DNA of 19,988 nt from contig JAVBPB010000014.1 in NCBI GenBank assembly GCA_031549965.1, forward strand, positions 1-19,988, given 5' to 3'. Positions 1-6,852 of this stretch are shown here, piece after piece (positions within the stretch are counted from its first letter, which is position 1; each line of letters starts with the position of its first letter). Source of the stretch: JAVBPB01 sp031549965. GTDB lineage: Bacteria > Bacillota > Clostridia > Lachnospirales > Lachnospiraceae. Below the pieces are notes generated by a model, which saw nothing but the letters and a program-made list of their open reading frames with translations, was not told the DNA's origin and searched no databases. The position numbers were made by a program, and so were the translations under genes.

Positions 1-202
1 TGTAAATTTTTCAGATGAATATGAGCGTATATATATCCAATTGTTTGCCTTACCCTCCTTCAGCATGTTTTTTACAAGCCTTTGCAAGCAAAGTCTTGAC
101 AAAACATAAACGCTTCGTCGGCCGGTCTGCACAATTGGATACATATACAGTCATATTCATCTGAAAAATTTACACAACCTAAATCAAGGACTTTTTCAGT
201 GG
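1..202. repeat. Family A long palindromic repeat, copy A1 (cut by window start)
   Basis: Positions 1-44 and 131-174 are inverted copies matching at 41 of 44 bases. A second stem lies inside (65-85 with 88-107), so a single strand could fold into one hairpin of about 174 nt. The core at 45-130 is not symmetric: GTTTGCCTTACCCTCC lies on one side and GGCCGGTCTGC on the other. To the right is the conserved edge GGACTTTTTCAG (about 188-199), which recurs at every A copy. At 203-250 there is a faint resemblance, on the minus strand, to the family B arm. The reverse complement aligns along its length with copy A2 at 19801-19988. It lies downstream of the minus-strand gene ending at 253 and could also end that transcript. 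No reading frame is present. Confidence 0.9.
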
Positions 203-252
203 AATCGATAATATATGGAGATTTTTTATGCAAATATTCATTACATATAATT

Positions 253-936
253 TTACTCTGTTATAAGTGTGGCGGCAATTAGTTCACTAGGTTTTGTGCT
301 TGTACTTTCATAATATTCTTTGCAAAAAGCATTAAATAAAGGTATATTATATTTTTCAAGATGATAAAAAATTTTAGAATAAGCCCAAACATCAAATTGT
401 ATACAGTATGAGTTTTTATATTCGCAATATTTTGGAATTCTGTTTAGAGATCTTACAAAATTATCACGATAACAACTTTGATCACATATATTTTGCTCTA
501 AAGGTGGGAACTTCATTCCAAATTTTTTAATAATATGTATTTTACATGGATCTATGCTATTTTTAAAACGATCTTCTATCATAAAAGCTTTAAGTAAATA
601 AAGACCAACATATGCTGCTAATACTTCATTAATATCATGCCTTGGAGGAAGTTCATCTTTTTTTCCAGCAAGTGGTTTACATTCTAAAATAGTAGCACAA
701 ATACATGCTGCTATTTTATGCCTATCTAATCGTTTACTAGTAATAAAAGATTTTGTTTCATCTTTGTATTTTTGAAATATTTTACGCATTATATTATATG
801 GATGTTCACTAACAATACCATTATAATTTAATCCTATATTAGAATGAGTTTTTAAGATTGCAGTTATAGTAGGTGCAATTATTCTCTTTAAAATATTTTC
901 ATAACTTTTATAATTTTCTTCATTTTCAGTGTTCAT
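253..936 (-). CDS. Hypothetical protein, 227 aa, second gene of an orphan two-gene module
   Basis: I do not recognise this family. The product is soluble and looks mainly helical, with no signal peptide or membrane segment. Visible landmarks are a basic segment around 65-75 with D-R-H-K followed by an alanine/cysteine-rich helix, an N-E-V-L-A-A-Y helix near 105, several cysteines in the second half (around 150-182), and an aromatic F-D-V-W-A-Y-S segment near 184-190. Its start has a good site (AAGGAG, 9 nt upstream of ATG). It begins 19 nt after the stop of the small acidic gene upstream, so the two are probably one transcript. Repeats lie on both sides. A small acidic protein followed by a larger basic one recalls toxin-antitoxin or defence pairs, but that is layout only; no catalytic motif supports it. 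Confidence 0.75.
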   Translation of the reverse strand: MNTENEENYKSYENILKRIIAPTITAILKTHSNIGLNYNGIVSEHPYNIMRKIFQKYKDETKSFITSKRLDRHKIAACICATILECKPLAGKKDELPPRHDINEVLAAYVGLYLLKAFMIEDRFKNSIDPCKIHIIKKFGMKFPPLEQNICDQSCYRDNFVRSLNRIPKYCEYKNSYCIQFDVWAYSKIFYHLEKYNIPLFNAFCKEYYESTSTKPSELIAATLITE

Positions 937-955
937 TATCTATACTCCTTATTTA

Positions 956-1177
956 TTAGCATTTAATGTATTCTCTTTTTACACCATCAGCACAAACAAG
1001 GGGTTCAAAATCCCAATCTAATGTATTGTTATCAATAACTTCTGCTATATCAACGTCATCATTATTTGTTAGATTGTGTTCTTCATCACTATAATCTTGA
1101 CCTATAGCTTCAAGTAAATCATTAAACTCATTCACCTCATCAAAATTATTTATCCTTTTCTTTGTAATAGTACTCAT
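956..1177 (-). CDS. Small acidic hypothetical protein, 73 aa (alternative start gives 90 aa)
   Basis: Not recognised. After a short basic N-terminus (about ten residues) the protein is strongly acidic, rich in Asp, Glu and Asn, and ends in a Lys-Cys. I prefer the ATG at 1175-1177 because AAAGGAGG sits 5 nt upstream (1183-1190). An in-frame ATG at 1226-1228 also has a good site (AGGAGT at 1237-1242, 8 nt spacing) and would add 17 mostly basic and hydrophobic residues, so two products from one frame are possible. The gene precedes the 227-residue protein by 19 nt. The acidic character would suit an antitoxin, chaperone or inhibitor of a basic partner, but this is inference only. Confidence 0.65.
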   Translation of the reverse strand: MSTITKKRINNFDEVNEFNDLLEAIGQDYSDEEHNLTNNDDVDIAEVIDNNTLDWDFEPLVCADGVKREYIKC

Positions 1178-1245
1178 ATTATCCTCCTTTTTTCGCTCTA
1201 CAAGTAAATTTTTAATTTTTATAATCATTTATCATCACTCCTAAT

Positions 1246-1268
1246 AATATTTAAGGTTATTAAATATT
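1246..1268. promoter_or_regulatory. Small inverted repeat upstream of the orphan module start
   Basis: AATATTT at 1246-1252 and AAATATT at 1262-1268 are perfect inverted arms around a 9-nt spacer. It lies 18-40 nt upstream of the ATG at 1228 and just upstream of its ribosome binding site. It could be an operator bound by a product of the module, or a weak leader hairpin. In such AT-rich DNA a 7-base match is weak evidence. Confidence 0.3.
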
Positions 1269-1410
1269 TTATTAGAGAAGCATAAGTATTATGATATGAT
1301 AATTAACTTGTTTGATGCGTGCGTTGAATTGTTTTGCATTAAATGTATGTTTTTATAAATTGGTTTCCTTAAACATGTGAATTTTGCACAAACATTCGGT
1401 ACTTCACCTT

Positions 1411-1439
1411 ATTATACAATGAAATGAATATTTTGGCAA
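1411..1439 (-). promoter_or_regulatory. Sigma-A-type promoter of the orphan two-gene module
   Basis: On the minus strand, TTGCCA (1434-1439) is followed after exactly 17 bases by a perfect TATAAT (1411-1416). Transcription would begin near 1404, leaving an untranslated leader of about 175 nt before the first possible start codon at 1228, unusually long for this window. Confidence 0.65.
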
Positions 1440-1460
1440 TACTTTTTACCAAATTTTAGT

Positions 1461-1582
1461 ACTAGTACAATGCTACTGTTACTAGTACAATGCTACTGTT
1501 ACTATTCACTGCCTGAAAAATTTTCACAGCCTACATTAAGGACTTTTTCGAGACCTACCTCAACAAAGCTGTGGATAGTAAC
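1461..1582. repeat. Nested repeats: tandem 20-mer, C-type arms and a family A fragment (C1/A4)
   Basis: The unit ACTAGTACAATGCTACTGTT occurs twice in tandem (1461-1500). GTTACTATTCAC (1498-1509) and GTGGATAGTAAC (1571-1582) are inverted arms matching at 11 of 12 bases; these are the family C arms also seen at 9271 and 18492. Between the arms, 1514-1551 is a fragment of family A on the minus strand: GAAAAAGTCCTTAATGTAGG leading to AATTTTTCAG, which aligns closely with the edge of copy A1 (about 158-199). One repeat therefore lies inside another. Confidence 0.75.
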
Positions 1583-1848
1583 ATGCTACTATACTTAATA
1601 AGAAAATTTGGAATAGATTGAATATATAATCACAAAACATAATTAAAACTGTTTGTCTCTATCCAATTATAACAAATTTTGTGTAATATGTTTTGACTTT
1701 AATGAAAATTAATTATTCTAATATTTTATTAAATTGAAGCATGAACCATAATATCTTGCAAAATATAAAATAGAACACAAATAAATGCATATAAAATGTG
1801 CCAAATTAGTAAAAAACATATAAACTAAGAAATTTTTAAAATATTAAC
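1583..1848. other. AT-rich intergenic stretch, nothing recognised
   Basis: This lies between the nested repeats and the aminotransferase promoter. I see no convincing reading frame, RNA gene or terminator in it. Confidence 0.5.
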
Positions 1849-1877
1849 TTGCAAAATCTTATTTAATATATTACAAT
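1849..1877 (+). promoter_or_regulatory. Promoter of the aminotransferase gene
   Basis: TTGCAA (1849-1854) and TACAAT (1872-1877) are separated by 17 bases. The expected start is near 1884, leaving a short leader of about 25 nt with GGAAGG ahead of the ATG at 1909. Confidence 0.6.
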
Positions 1878-1908
1878 ATAAGAAAATTAAAAAGGAAGGT
1901 GCATTGAG

Positions 1909-3108
1909 ATGGCATTAACACTATCAAAAAAAGCTTTAGAGGTAAAACCATCCTCAACATTAGCTATTACAGCAAAAGCAAAAGAATTAAAGGCAAGAGG
2001 TATTGACGTAGTTGGGTTTGGAGCAGGGGAACCAGATTTTAATACGCCAGATAATATAAATAAAGCAGCAATAGATGCAATCAATAGTGGGTTTACAAAA
2101 TATACAGATGCATCTGGTATAATCGAATTAAAAGAAGCTATTTGCAAAAAATTTAAAGAGTTTAATAAATTAGATTATAAACCAAATCAAATTGTTATTA
2201 GTAATGGTGGAAAACATTGTTTATCCAATGTATTTTGGGCTATTTTAAATCCTGGAGATGAAGTTATTATTCCAGCACCTTACTGGTTAAGCTATCCTGA
2301 AATTGTAAGATTAGCTGATGGTGTTCCAGTATTTGTAAGAGGTGAAAAAGAACAAGGATATAAAGTTAATGCTAAACAATTAGAATCAGTTTGTACTGAG
2401 AAAACAAAGGCATTAATACTTAATTCACCAAGCAATCCAACTGGAATGATTTATACAAGAGAAGAACTTTTAGAGATTGCAGCATTTGCGGTTGAAAAGG
2501 ATATATATGTAGTGGCAGATGAAATGTATGAAAATCTTGTTTATGCAGGTGAAGAACATATAAGCATTGGAACATTAAATGAAGAAATATATAAAAGAAC
2601 AATAACTGTAAGTGGTGTGGCTAAGGGATATGCTATGACAGGTTGGAGAATAGGCTATACAGCATCAACACCTGAGATTGCAAAGCTTATGGGTAGTGTG
2701 CAAAGTCATTTGACTTCAAATCCTAACTCTATTGCTCAAAAAGCTGCGGTTGAAGCTATTAATGGTCCACAGGATACAGTTGAGACAATGAGAGTAGAAT
2801 TTGATAAAAGAAGACAATATATGTACAAAAGGGTTTGTGAAATGCCTTTAGTTTCATCATTAGAACCCAAGGGAGCGTTTTACTTATTTATTGATGTATC
2901 ACAAGTTTTAAACAAAGAATACAAAGGTGAAAAGGTTGAATCCTCAGATAAACTTTCAAAAATTCTAATAGAAGATTACAATGTGGCTATTATACCTTGT
3001 GGAGATTTTGGATTTGCGGATCATATCAGATTATCTTATGCAATTTCAATTGAACAAATCGAAAAGGGACTTAATCGTATAGAGGAATTTCTAAATTCTT
3101 TGCAGTAG
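1909..3108 (+). CDS. PLP-dependent aminotransferase, aspartate aminotransferase type (class I)
   Basis: A cytoplasmic fold-type I aminotransferase of 399 residues, the usual length of the AspB/PatA subgroup. It probably moves the amino group between aspartate (or another amino acid) and 2-oxoglutarate. Visible features: GAGEPDFNTP near 38-47; NSPSNPTG at 172-179, with N176 expected to contact the cofactor; D204 in VVADEMYENL, pairing with the pyridine nitrogen, and Y207; Lys239 in SGVAKGYAMTGWR as the Schiff-base lysine; and R374 in HIRLSYA for the substrate carboxylate. All key residues are present. It has its own promoter and terminator, so it is a single-gene unit. Substrate is not certain: the Lachnospiraceae/Bacillota relatives include aspartate, aromatic and broad-range enzymes. 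Confidence 0.93.
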   Translation: MALTLSKKALEVKPSSTLAITAKAKELKARGIDVVGFGAGEPDFNTPDNINKAAIDAINSGFTKYTDASGIIELKEAICKKFKEFNKLDYKPNQIVISNGGKHCLSNVFWAILNPGDEVIIPAPYWLSYPEIVRLADGVPVFVRGEKEQGYKVNAKQLESVCTEKTKALILNSPSNPTGMIYTREELLEIAAFAVEKDIYVVADEMYENLVYAGEEHISIGTLNEEIYKRTITVSGVAKGYAMTGWRIGYTASTPEIAKLMGSVQSHLTSNPNSIAQKAAVEAINGPQDTVETMRVEFDKRRQYMYKRVCEMPLVSSLEPKGAFYLFIDVSQVLNKEYKGEKVESSDKLSKILIEDYNVAIIPCGDFGFADHIRLSYAISIEQIEKGLNRIEEFLNSLQ

Positions 3109-3174
3109 AAAAGAAGTATATTTTTTGAAATGTTTCATACATAACAAAAAAGCCTTATAATTATATTAAATCTT

Positions 3175-3228
3175 AAAACACTAGAAATATTGACATAGTA
3201 TAATATTTCTGGTGTTTTTAATTTTATT
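3175..3228 (+). terminator. Rho-independent terminator after the aminotransferase gene
   Basis: Arms 3175-3191 and 3202-3218 pair at 16 of 17 positions around a 10-nt loop. A T-rich run follows (3215-3228). Confidence 0.85.
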
Positions 3229-3281
3229 AAGCTACTAAATCGAATTTTCACAAAAGAAAGGATTTAATTAAATAAATATGC

Positions 3282-3310
3282 TTGTATCTGGATTTTTCTT
3301 GTGATATACT
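3282..3310 (+). promoter_or_regulatory. Promoter of proC-nudF
   Basis: TTGTAT (3282-3287) and TATACT (3305-3310) have a 17-base spacer. The predicted start near 3317 is about 48 nt upstream of the proC ATG. Confidence 0.6.
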
Positions 3311-3364
3311 TTGATTATATTTTGGGCAATTTATAAAATTTATTAATTATTGGAGGATTTTATA

Positions 3365-4162
3365 ATGAGTATTGGATTTATTGGAATGGGTAATATGGGA
3401 TATGCCATGTTAAGAGGGGCTTTAGATAGTTTAAAGGATGAATCAATTATATATACGGATGCTAATTTTGAAAGAATGGAATATGTAAAAAAAGAAACAG
3501 GGATTGATTATGTAGTAGACAATGTGGAGTGTGTGAAAAATTCAAAATATATTGTTTTATCAATTAAGCCTCAATATTACTCTTTAGTTATTAAGGAAAT
3601 TAGAAAATATGTAAATAAGAACCAAGTCTTAATTTCCATTGCACCTGGTATTAGTATAGAGGATTTAAGGAAGGAATTTGATGAAGGAGTTAGGATAGTC
3701 AGAGCAATGCCAAATACTCCTGCTTTAGTTGGAGAGGGTATGTCTGGCATTTCCTTTTGCAAAGGAGATTACACTAAAGAAGAACATCAATTTATTGTTA
3801 ACTTTTTTAAATCTTTTGGAATGGTAGAGATTATGGAGGAGCAACTTATGGACGTAGTCGTATGTGCAAGTGGTAGTTCTCCTGCATATGTGTTTATGTT
3901 TATTGAAGCTTTGGCAGATAGTGTTGTAAAATATGGCATGCCAAGGGATAAAGCATATAAGTTTGTTGCTCAAACAATATTGGGTTCGGCTAAGATGGTA
4001 TTAGACACTAATGAACATCCGGCAAAATTAAAGGATCAGGTCTGCTCACCACTTGGGACTACGATACAAGGCGTATCAGCTCTTGAAGAGTATGGATTTA
4101 GAAATGCAGTTATGAAAGCAACTGATAAATGCTTTGAAAGAGCTTCAGGTATTAAAAAGTAA
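3365..4162 (+). CDS. proC: Pyrroline-5-carboxylate reductase
   Basis: Reduces 1-pyrroline-5-carboxylate to proline with NAD(P)H, the last step of proline synthesis, in the cytoplasm. The 265-residue product has the usual length. An N-terminal Rossmann fold carries G7-M-G-N-M-G12; MPNTPALVGEG at 115-125 and SGSSPAY at 169-175 are family signatures; the C-terminal helical dimerisation domain contains SPLGTT (228-233), where many relatives have SPGGTT. I start at the ATG at 3365 because TGGAGG at 3351-3356 sits 8 nt upstream; a TTG at 3350 would place the start over that site. nudF follows after a 27-nt gap, and the pair shares one promoter and one terminator. Confidence 0.95.
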   Translation: MSIGFIGMGNMGYAMLRGALDSLKDESIIYTDANFERMEYVKKETGIDYVVDNVECVKNSKYIVLSIKPQYYSLVIKEIRKYVNKNQVLISIAPGISIEDLRKEFDEGVRIVRAMPNTPALVGEGMSGISFCKGDYTKEEHQFIVNFFKSFGMVEIMEEQLMDVVVCASGSSPAYVFMFIEALADSVVKYGMPRDKAYKFVAQTILGSAKMVLDTNEHPAKLKDQVCSPLGTTIQGVSALEEYGFRNAVMKATDKCFERASGIKK

Positions 4163-4189
4163 AATAATAAATTTGAAAGGAAAAGGAAT

Positions 4190-4726
4190 ATGCCTGAATA
4201 TAAAAGAATAAAAAGAGAACTATCTCATAAAGGTCAAATTGTAGATTTTTATACTGACTATATGGAGATTAATGATGAAAAGGTAGTAAAATGGGATTTT
4301 ATTGAACATAAAGGTGCTGCGGCTGTAGTTGCAATTGATAATGACAATAAATTAATTATGGTACGTCAATATAGAAATGCATTAGAAAAGTACACACTGG
4401 AAATTCCCGCAGGGGCATTAAATAAAGGTGAAGATATGAAAACCTGTGCTGTTAGGGAACTAGAAGAAGAAACAGGGTATAAGGCAAATAAGGTAGAGCA
4501 TCTATTTGATTTATATACAACAGTTGCGTTCTGTAATGAAAAAATCGGAATTTATGTGGCATATGATTTAGAACAAAGCAATCAAAATCTTGATGAAGAT
4601 GAATTTGTTACTATTGAAAAATACACATTAGATGAATTAATTGGATTTATATTTTCAGGGGAAATAGACGATTCTAAAACAATGGCAGCGATACTGGCAT
4701 ATAAAGAGAAGTATGTAACAAAGTAA
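4190..4726 (+). CDS. nudF: Nudix hydrolase, ADP-ribose pyrophosphatase type
   Basis: Probably splits ADP-ribose into AMP and ribose 5-phosphate, clearing a reactive by-product of NAD turnover. The 178-residue product has a full Nudix box at G75-Y97, with the pattern G-x5-E-x7-RELEEETGY (E81, R89, E93, E94 for metal binding). The preceding segment (E71-I-P-A-G) and the VRQYRNALEKYTLEIPAG context are typical of the NudF/ADPRase group. Ribosome binding site GGAAAAGGA precedes the ATG. In Bacillus subtilis nudF lies next to spoIIM, fur and xerD, and here it also precedes spoIIM and xerD, which supports the assignment. Exact substrate range is inferred. Confidence 0.9.
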   Translation: MPEYKRIKRELSHKGQIVDFYTDYMEINDEKVVKWDFIEHKGAAAVVAIDNDNKLIMVRQYRNALEKYTLEIPAGALNKGEDMKTCAVRELEEETGYKANKVEHLFDLYTTVAFCNEKIGIYVAYDLEQSNQNLDEDEFVTIEKYTLDELIGFIFSGEIDDSKTMAAILAYKEKYVTK

Positions 4727-4808
4727 TACTCAATATCCAAATTTATTAGAGAATTTTAAGTTTAATAAAATGAGTGCACAAGTTAATAATAAAGATAAAA
4801 TAAAGTAT

Positions 4809-4840
4809 AGCTTGATTGTTTTTACAATTAAGCTTTTTTA
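4809..4840 (+). terminator. Rho-independent terminator after nudF
   Basis: AGCTTGATTGT (4809-4819) pairs with ACAATTAAGCT (4824-4834), with one G:T pair, followed by a run of T. Confidence 0.85.
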
Positions 4841-4893
4841 ATTTAAATACATTTTTAAAATCCTTTTAACATAACTTTTATATCTCATTCTAA

Positions 4894-4921
4894 TCATATT
4901 TTTTTTTGTAATGCATATATT
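4894..4921 (+). promoter_or_regulatory. Candidate sigma-E promoter of spoIIM
   Basis: TCATATT (4894-4900), 13 bases, then CATATATT (4914-4921). Compared with the Bacillus mother-cell sigma-E pattern (roughly KMATATT, 13-15 bases, CATACANT) only one clear departure is seen in the -10 box. spoIIM is a known sigma-E gene in B. subtilis, and the site sits about 35 nt upstream of the ribosome binding region, just after the nudF terminator. Confidence 0.6.
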
Positions 4922-4963
4922 GTTAGAGTCACAATACAAATATCTGACAAAGGAGAATATGAT

Positions 4964-5575
4964 TTGAAAATTTTATTAAATAAAAATAAAAGAGGGTTTA
5001 CAAAAAATGATATTTTAATTATCATTTTTTTTATAGGATTAATAGTAGGAACTATTTTTGCAAATATATTTAGAACCTTATATATTAATGAAATAAATAT
5101 AGTTAATGATTATTTTTCAAATAAACTTGTAAATATGGACATAGAGTATGGAAGTCTTTTAAAATACATATTATTTAGCAGGATAAAATATTTTATAATA
5201 CTATGGCTTTTTAGTATTACAATATTAGGATTACCTGTAATTTTCATATATTTAATCTATAGTGGTTTTTTAGTAGGATTCATAATTTCTATCAGTACAA
5301 TGAAATATGGAATTATGGGAATATTACTATTCATTGTATATCTTTTTCCTCATGGAATTATATATATACCAGTTATAGCTATTTCAATTCAAAGAGCCTT
5401 TATCATGTGTAAAAGAATGTACTATATGAAAAATGGGGTAAAAGTCAATAAGAAAAACATAATTTTAGAATATTTATTTACTATTATTTTATTACTAGTA
5501 ATGATTATTATAGGATGCTTTATTGAAACATATATAAATTCAAATATATTACAAAGTTTTTTAAAGAATTTTTAA
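4964..5575 (+). CDS. spoIIM: Stage II sporulation protein M
   Basis: A membrane protein of 203 residues. SpoIIM anchors the SpoIID-SpoIIP peptidoglycan-degrading machine in the mother-cell membrane and drives engulfment of the forespore. There are about five membrane segments: 16-35, 70-90, 92-112, 115-135 and 168-186. The FPHGIIYIP motif at 128-136 is the family hallmark. The start is a TTG at 4964, since AGGAG at 4951-4955 has the right spacing and the nearby ATG at 4959 runs into a stop after two codons. A sigma-E-like promoter precedes it. The fur-like gene that follows spoIIM in Bacillus is missing; xerD comes next after 250 nt. Confidence 0.9.
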   Translation: MKILLNKNKRGFTKNDILIIIFFIGLIVGTIFANIFRTLYINEINIVNDYFSNKLVNMDIEYGSLLKYILFSRIKYFIILWLFSITILGLPVIFIYLIYSGFLVGFIISISTMKYGIMGILLFIVYLFPHGIIYIPVIAISIQRAFIMCKRMYYMKNGVKVNKKNIILEYLFTIILLLVMIIIGCFIETYINSNILQSFLKNF

Positions 5576-5686
5576 CAATTTAATAAAATTGTAACAATAT
5601 GTTGTATGAGGAAAATAAAAAATACAGTATATTGTAGATAGAGAAAAAATGAGCAAAAATTTGTATAATTTGCTCGTAATAAATAT

Positions 5687-5715
5687 TTGATTTTCCAGAA
5701 AAAAAAATATATAAT
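5687..5715 (+). promoter_or_regulatory. Promoter of xerD
   Basis: TTGATT (5687-5692) and a perfect TATAAT (5710-5715) with 17 bases between. It leaves a leader of about 100 nt. A weak hairpin (5651-5657 with 5669-5675) lies upstream and lacks a T-run, so I do not call it a terminator. Confidence 0.55.
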
Positions 5716-5825
5716 AATAATTAGACCAATTAAATACTATAGAAAAGAACCTAGATTCGTAATAAGTAGTTAAAATAAACATAATATATTACATAATTAC
5801 AAATAGGTGAAAGGATGCATAAGAA

Positions 5826-6710
5826 ATGGAAGTCGAAATAGTTGATTTTACAAAATACTTATCAGACATAAAAAAAGCTTCAACAAATACAGTTAGCTCT
5901 TATAAAAGAGATTTATTTAAGTGTGCTAATTTTTGGGGTGAACAAGGTATTAGGGATGTACAAAATGTAACAGAAACTAATCTTAATTCTTATGTATTAT
6001 TCATGGAAAAAGGTAATTTAGCACCAGCGACAGTATCAAGAAATATTGCATCAATCAAGTCCTTTTTCAACTATTTATTTAAACAAGGCAAAATCACCAA
6101 TGATCCAACAGAAAGAATAAAATCGCCTAAGATTGAAAAAAAGATTCCAGATGTATTATCCTCACAGGAAGTAGAACAGCTACTTATGCAACCATCCAAC
6201 AATAGTCCCAAAGGAATCCGTGACAAAGCAATGCTTGAACTTCTATATGCCACAGGAATCAGAGTATCCGAACTTATTATGTTAAAATACAGTGATGTAA
6301 GTCTAAAATTTGATTATATAAAATGTCATGACAATAATAAAGAAAGAATTGTACCATTTGGACATGAAGCAAAAAAAGCACTAAAAAATTACATCGAAAG
6401 TTCAAGAAGCATACTAATACAAGACCAAACTAATGACATGTTATTTACCAACTGTCAAGGACAAGCCATGAGCAGGCAGGGCTTTTGGAAACTAATTAAA
6501 CAATATGCGAGCAAGGCAGGAATTAACAGAGAAATAACCCCACATACATTACGGCACTCATTTGCGGCACACTTAGTTGAAAATGGGGCAGATTTACGTT
6601 CAGTTCAAGAAATGTTAGGGCATTCAGACATCTCGACCACACAAATATATGCCCATATGAATGGAAACAAACTTAAGGATGTTTATTCTAAAGCACATCC
6701 TAGGGCTTAA
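5826..6710 (+). CDS. xerD: Site-specific tyrosine recombinase XerD
   Basis: Resolves chromosome dimers at the dif site by strand exchange. The 294 residues comprise an N-terminal SAM-like DNA-binding domain (about 1-90) and a C-terminal catalytic domain. All six active-site positions are visible: R146 (ATGIRVSEL), K172 (DNNKERIVP), H240 and R243 (HTLRHSF), H266 (GHSDISTTQIY) and the nucleophile Y275. Length and the neighbouring nudF-spoIIM order argue for a housekeeping Xer protein rather than a phage or integron integrase. XerC-type or XerA-type single recombinases are hard to tell apart by eye; synteny favours XerD. The ribosome binding site is weak (AAGG, 11 nt before ATG). Confidence 0.9.
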   Translation: MEVEIVDFTKYLSDIKKASTNTVSSYKRDLFKCANFWGEQGIRDVQNVTETNLNSYVLFMEKGNLAPATVSRNIASIKSFFNYLFKQGKITNDPTERIKSPKIEKKIPDVLSSQEVEQLLMQPSNNSPKGIRDKAMLELLYATGIRVSELIMLKYSDVSLKFDYIKCHDNNKERIVPFGHEAKKALKNYIESSRSILIQDQTNDMLFTNCQGQAMSRQGFWKLIKQYASKAGINREITPHTLRHSFAAHLVENGADLRSVQEMLGHSDISTTQIYAHMNGNKLKDVYSKAHPRA

Positions 6711-6730
6711 AATTTTTATTAGAGGGGCAT

Positions 6731-6827
6731 TTGAATACCTAGCTTTGCTTAAAAAAACTTCTACTCCAAGGGAGGCGTGATATTATTAAAAGACGCTTCC
6801 CTTGAAGTACAAAGTCTCAAAGGCTAG
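6731..6827. repeat. Family B hairpin repeat, copy B1, between convergent genes
   Basis: The inner arms CTCCAAGGGAGGCGT (6764-6778) and ACGCTTCCCTTGAAG (6793-6807) pair at 13 of 15 positions; the two others are G:T wobble pairs. Outer arms at 6739-6747 and 6818-6827 extend the stem. The left half matches copy B3 at 19753-19797 (GAATAC, AGCTTTGC, an A-run, CTCCA..GGAGG). It lies exactly between the 3' ends of xerD and aroF and may end transcription from both sides, although its flanking T-runs are poor. Confidence 0.7.
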
Positions 6828-6852
6828 CGTCCCATTTTGCAAAAACCAAAAC

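Noticed and set aside
1..174. Integron attC site or retron msr-msd as an explanation of the family A hairpin
   Set aside because: The attC core ends (RYYYAAC/GTTRRRY) are not placed at the arms, and no integron integrase or reverse transcriptase is in the window. The XerD here has the housekeeping context.
1461..1500. CRISPR array from the tandem 20-mers
   Set aside because: There are only two directly adjacent copies, with no spacers and no cas genes.
5651..5675. Terminator after spoIIM
   Set aside because: The stem GAGCAAA/TTTGCTC is short, has a large loop and is not followed by a T-run.
5561..5782. A 73-codon minus-strand frame between spoIIM and xerD
   Set aside because: Low-complexity AT-rich DNA, no ribosome binding site, and it overlaps the end of spoIIM and the xerD promoter.
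5826..6710. xerD as a mobile-element integrase responsible for the repeats
   Set aside because: Length, active-site context and the nudF-spoIIM neighbourhood fit chromosomal Xer recombinase; nothing links it to the hairpin elements.
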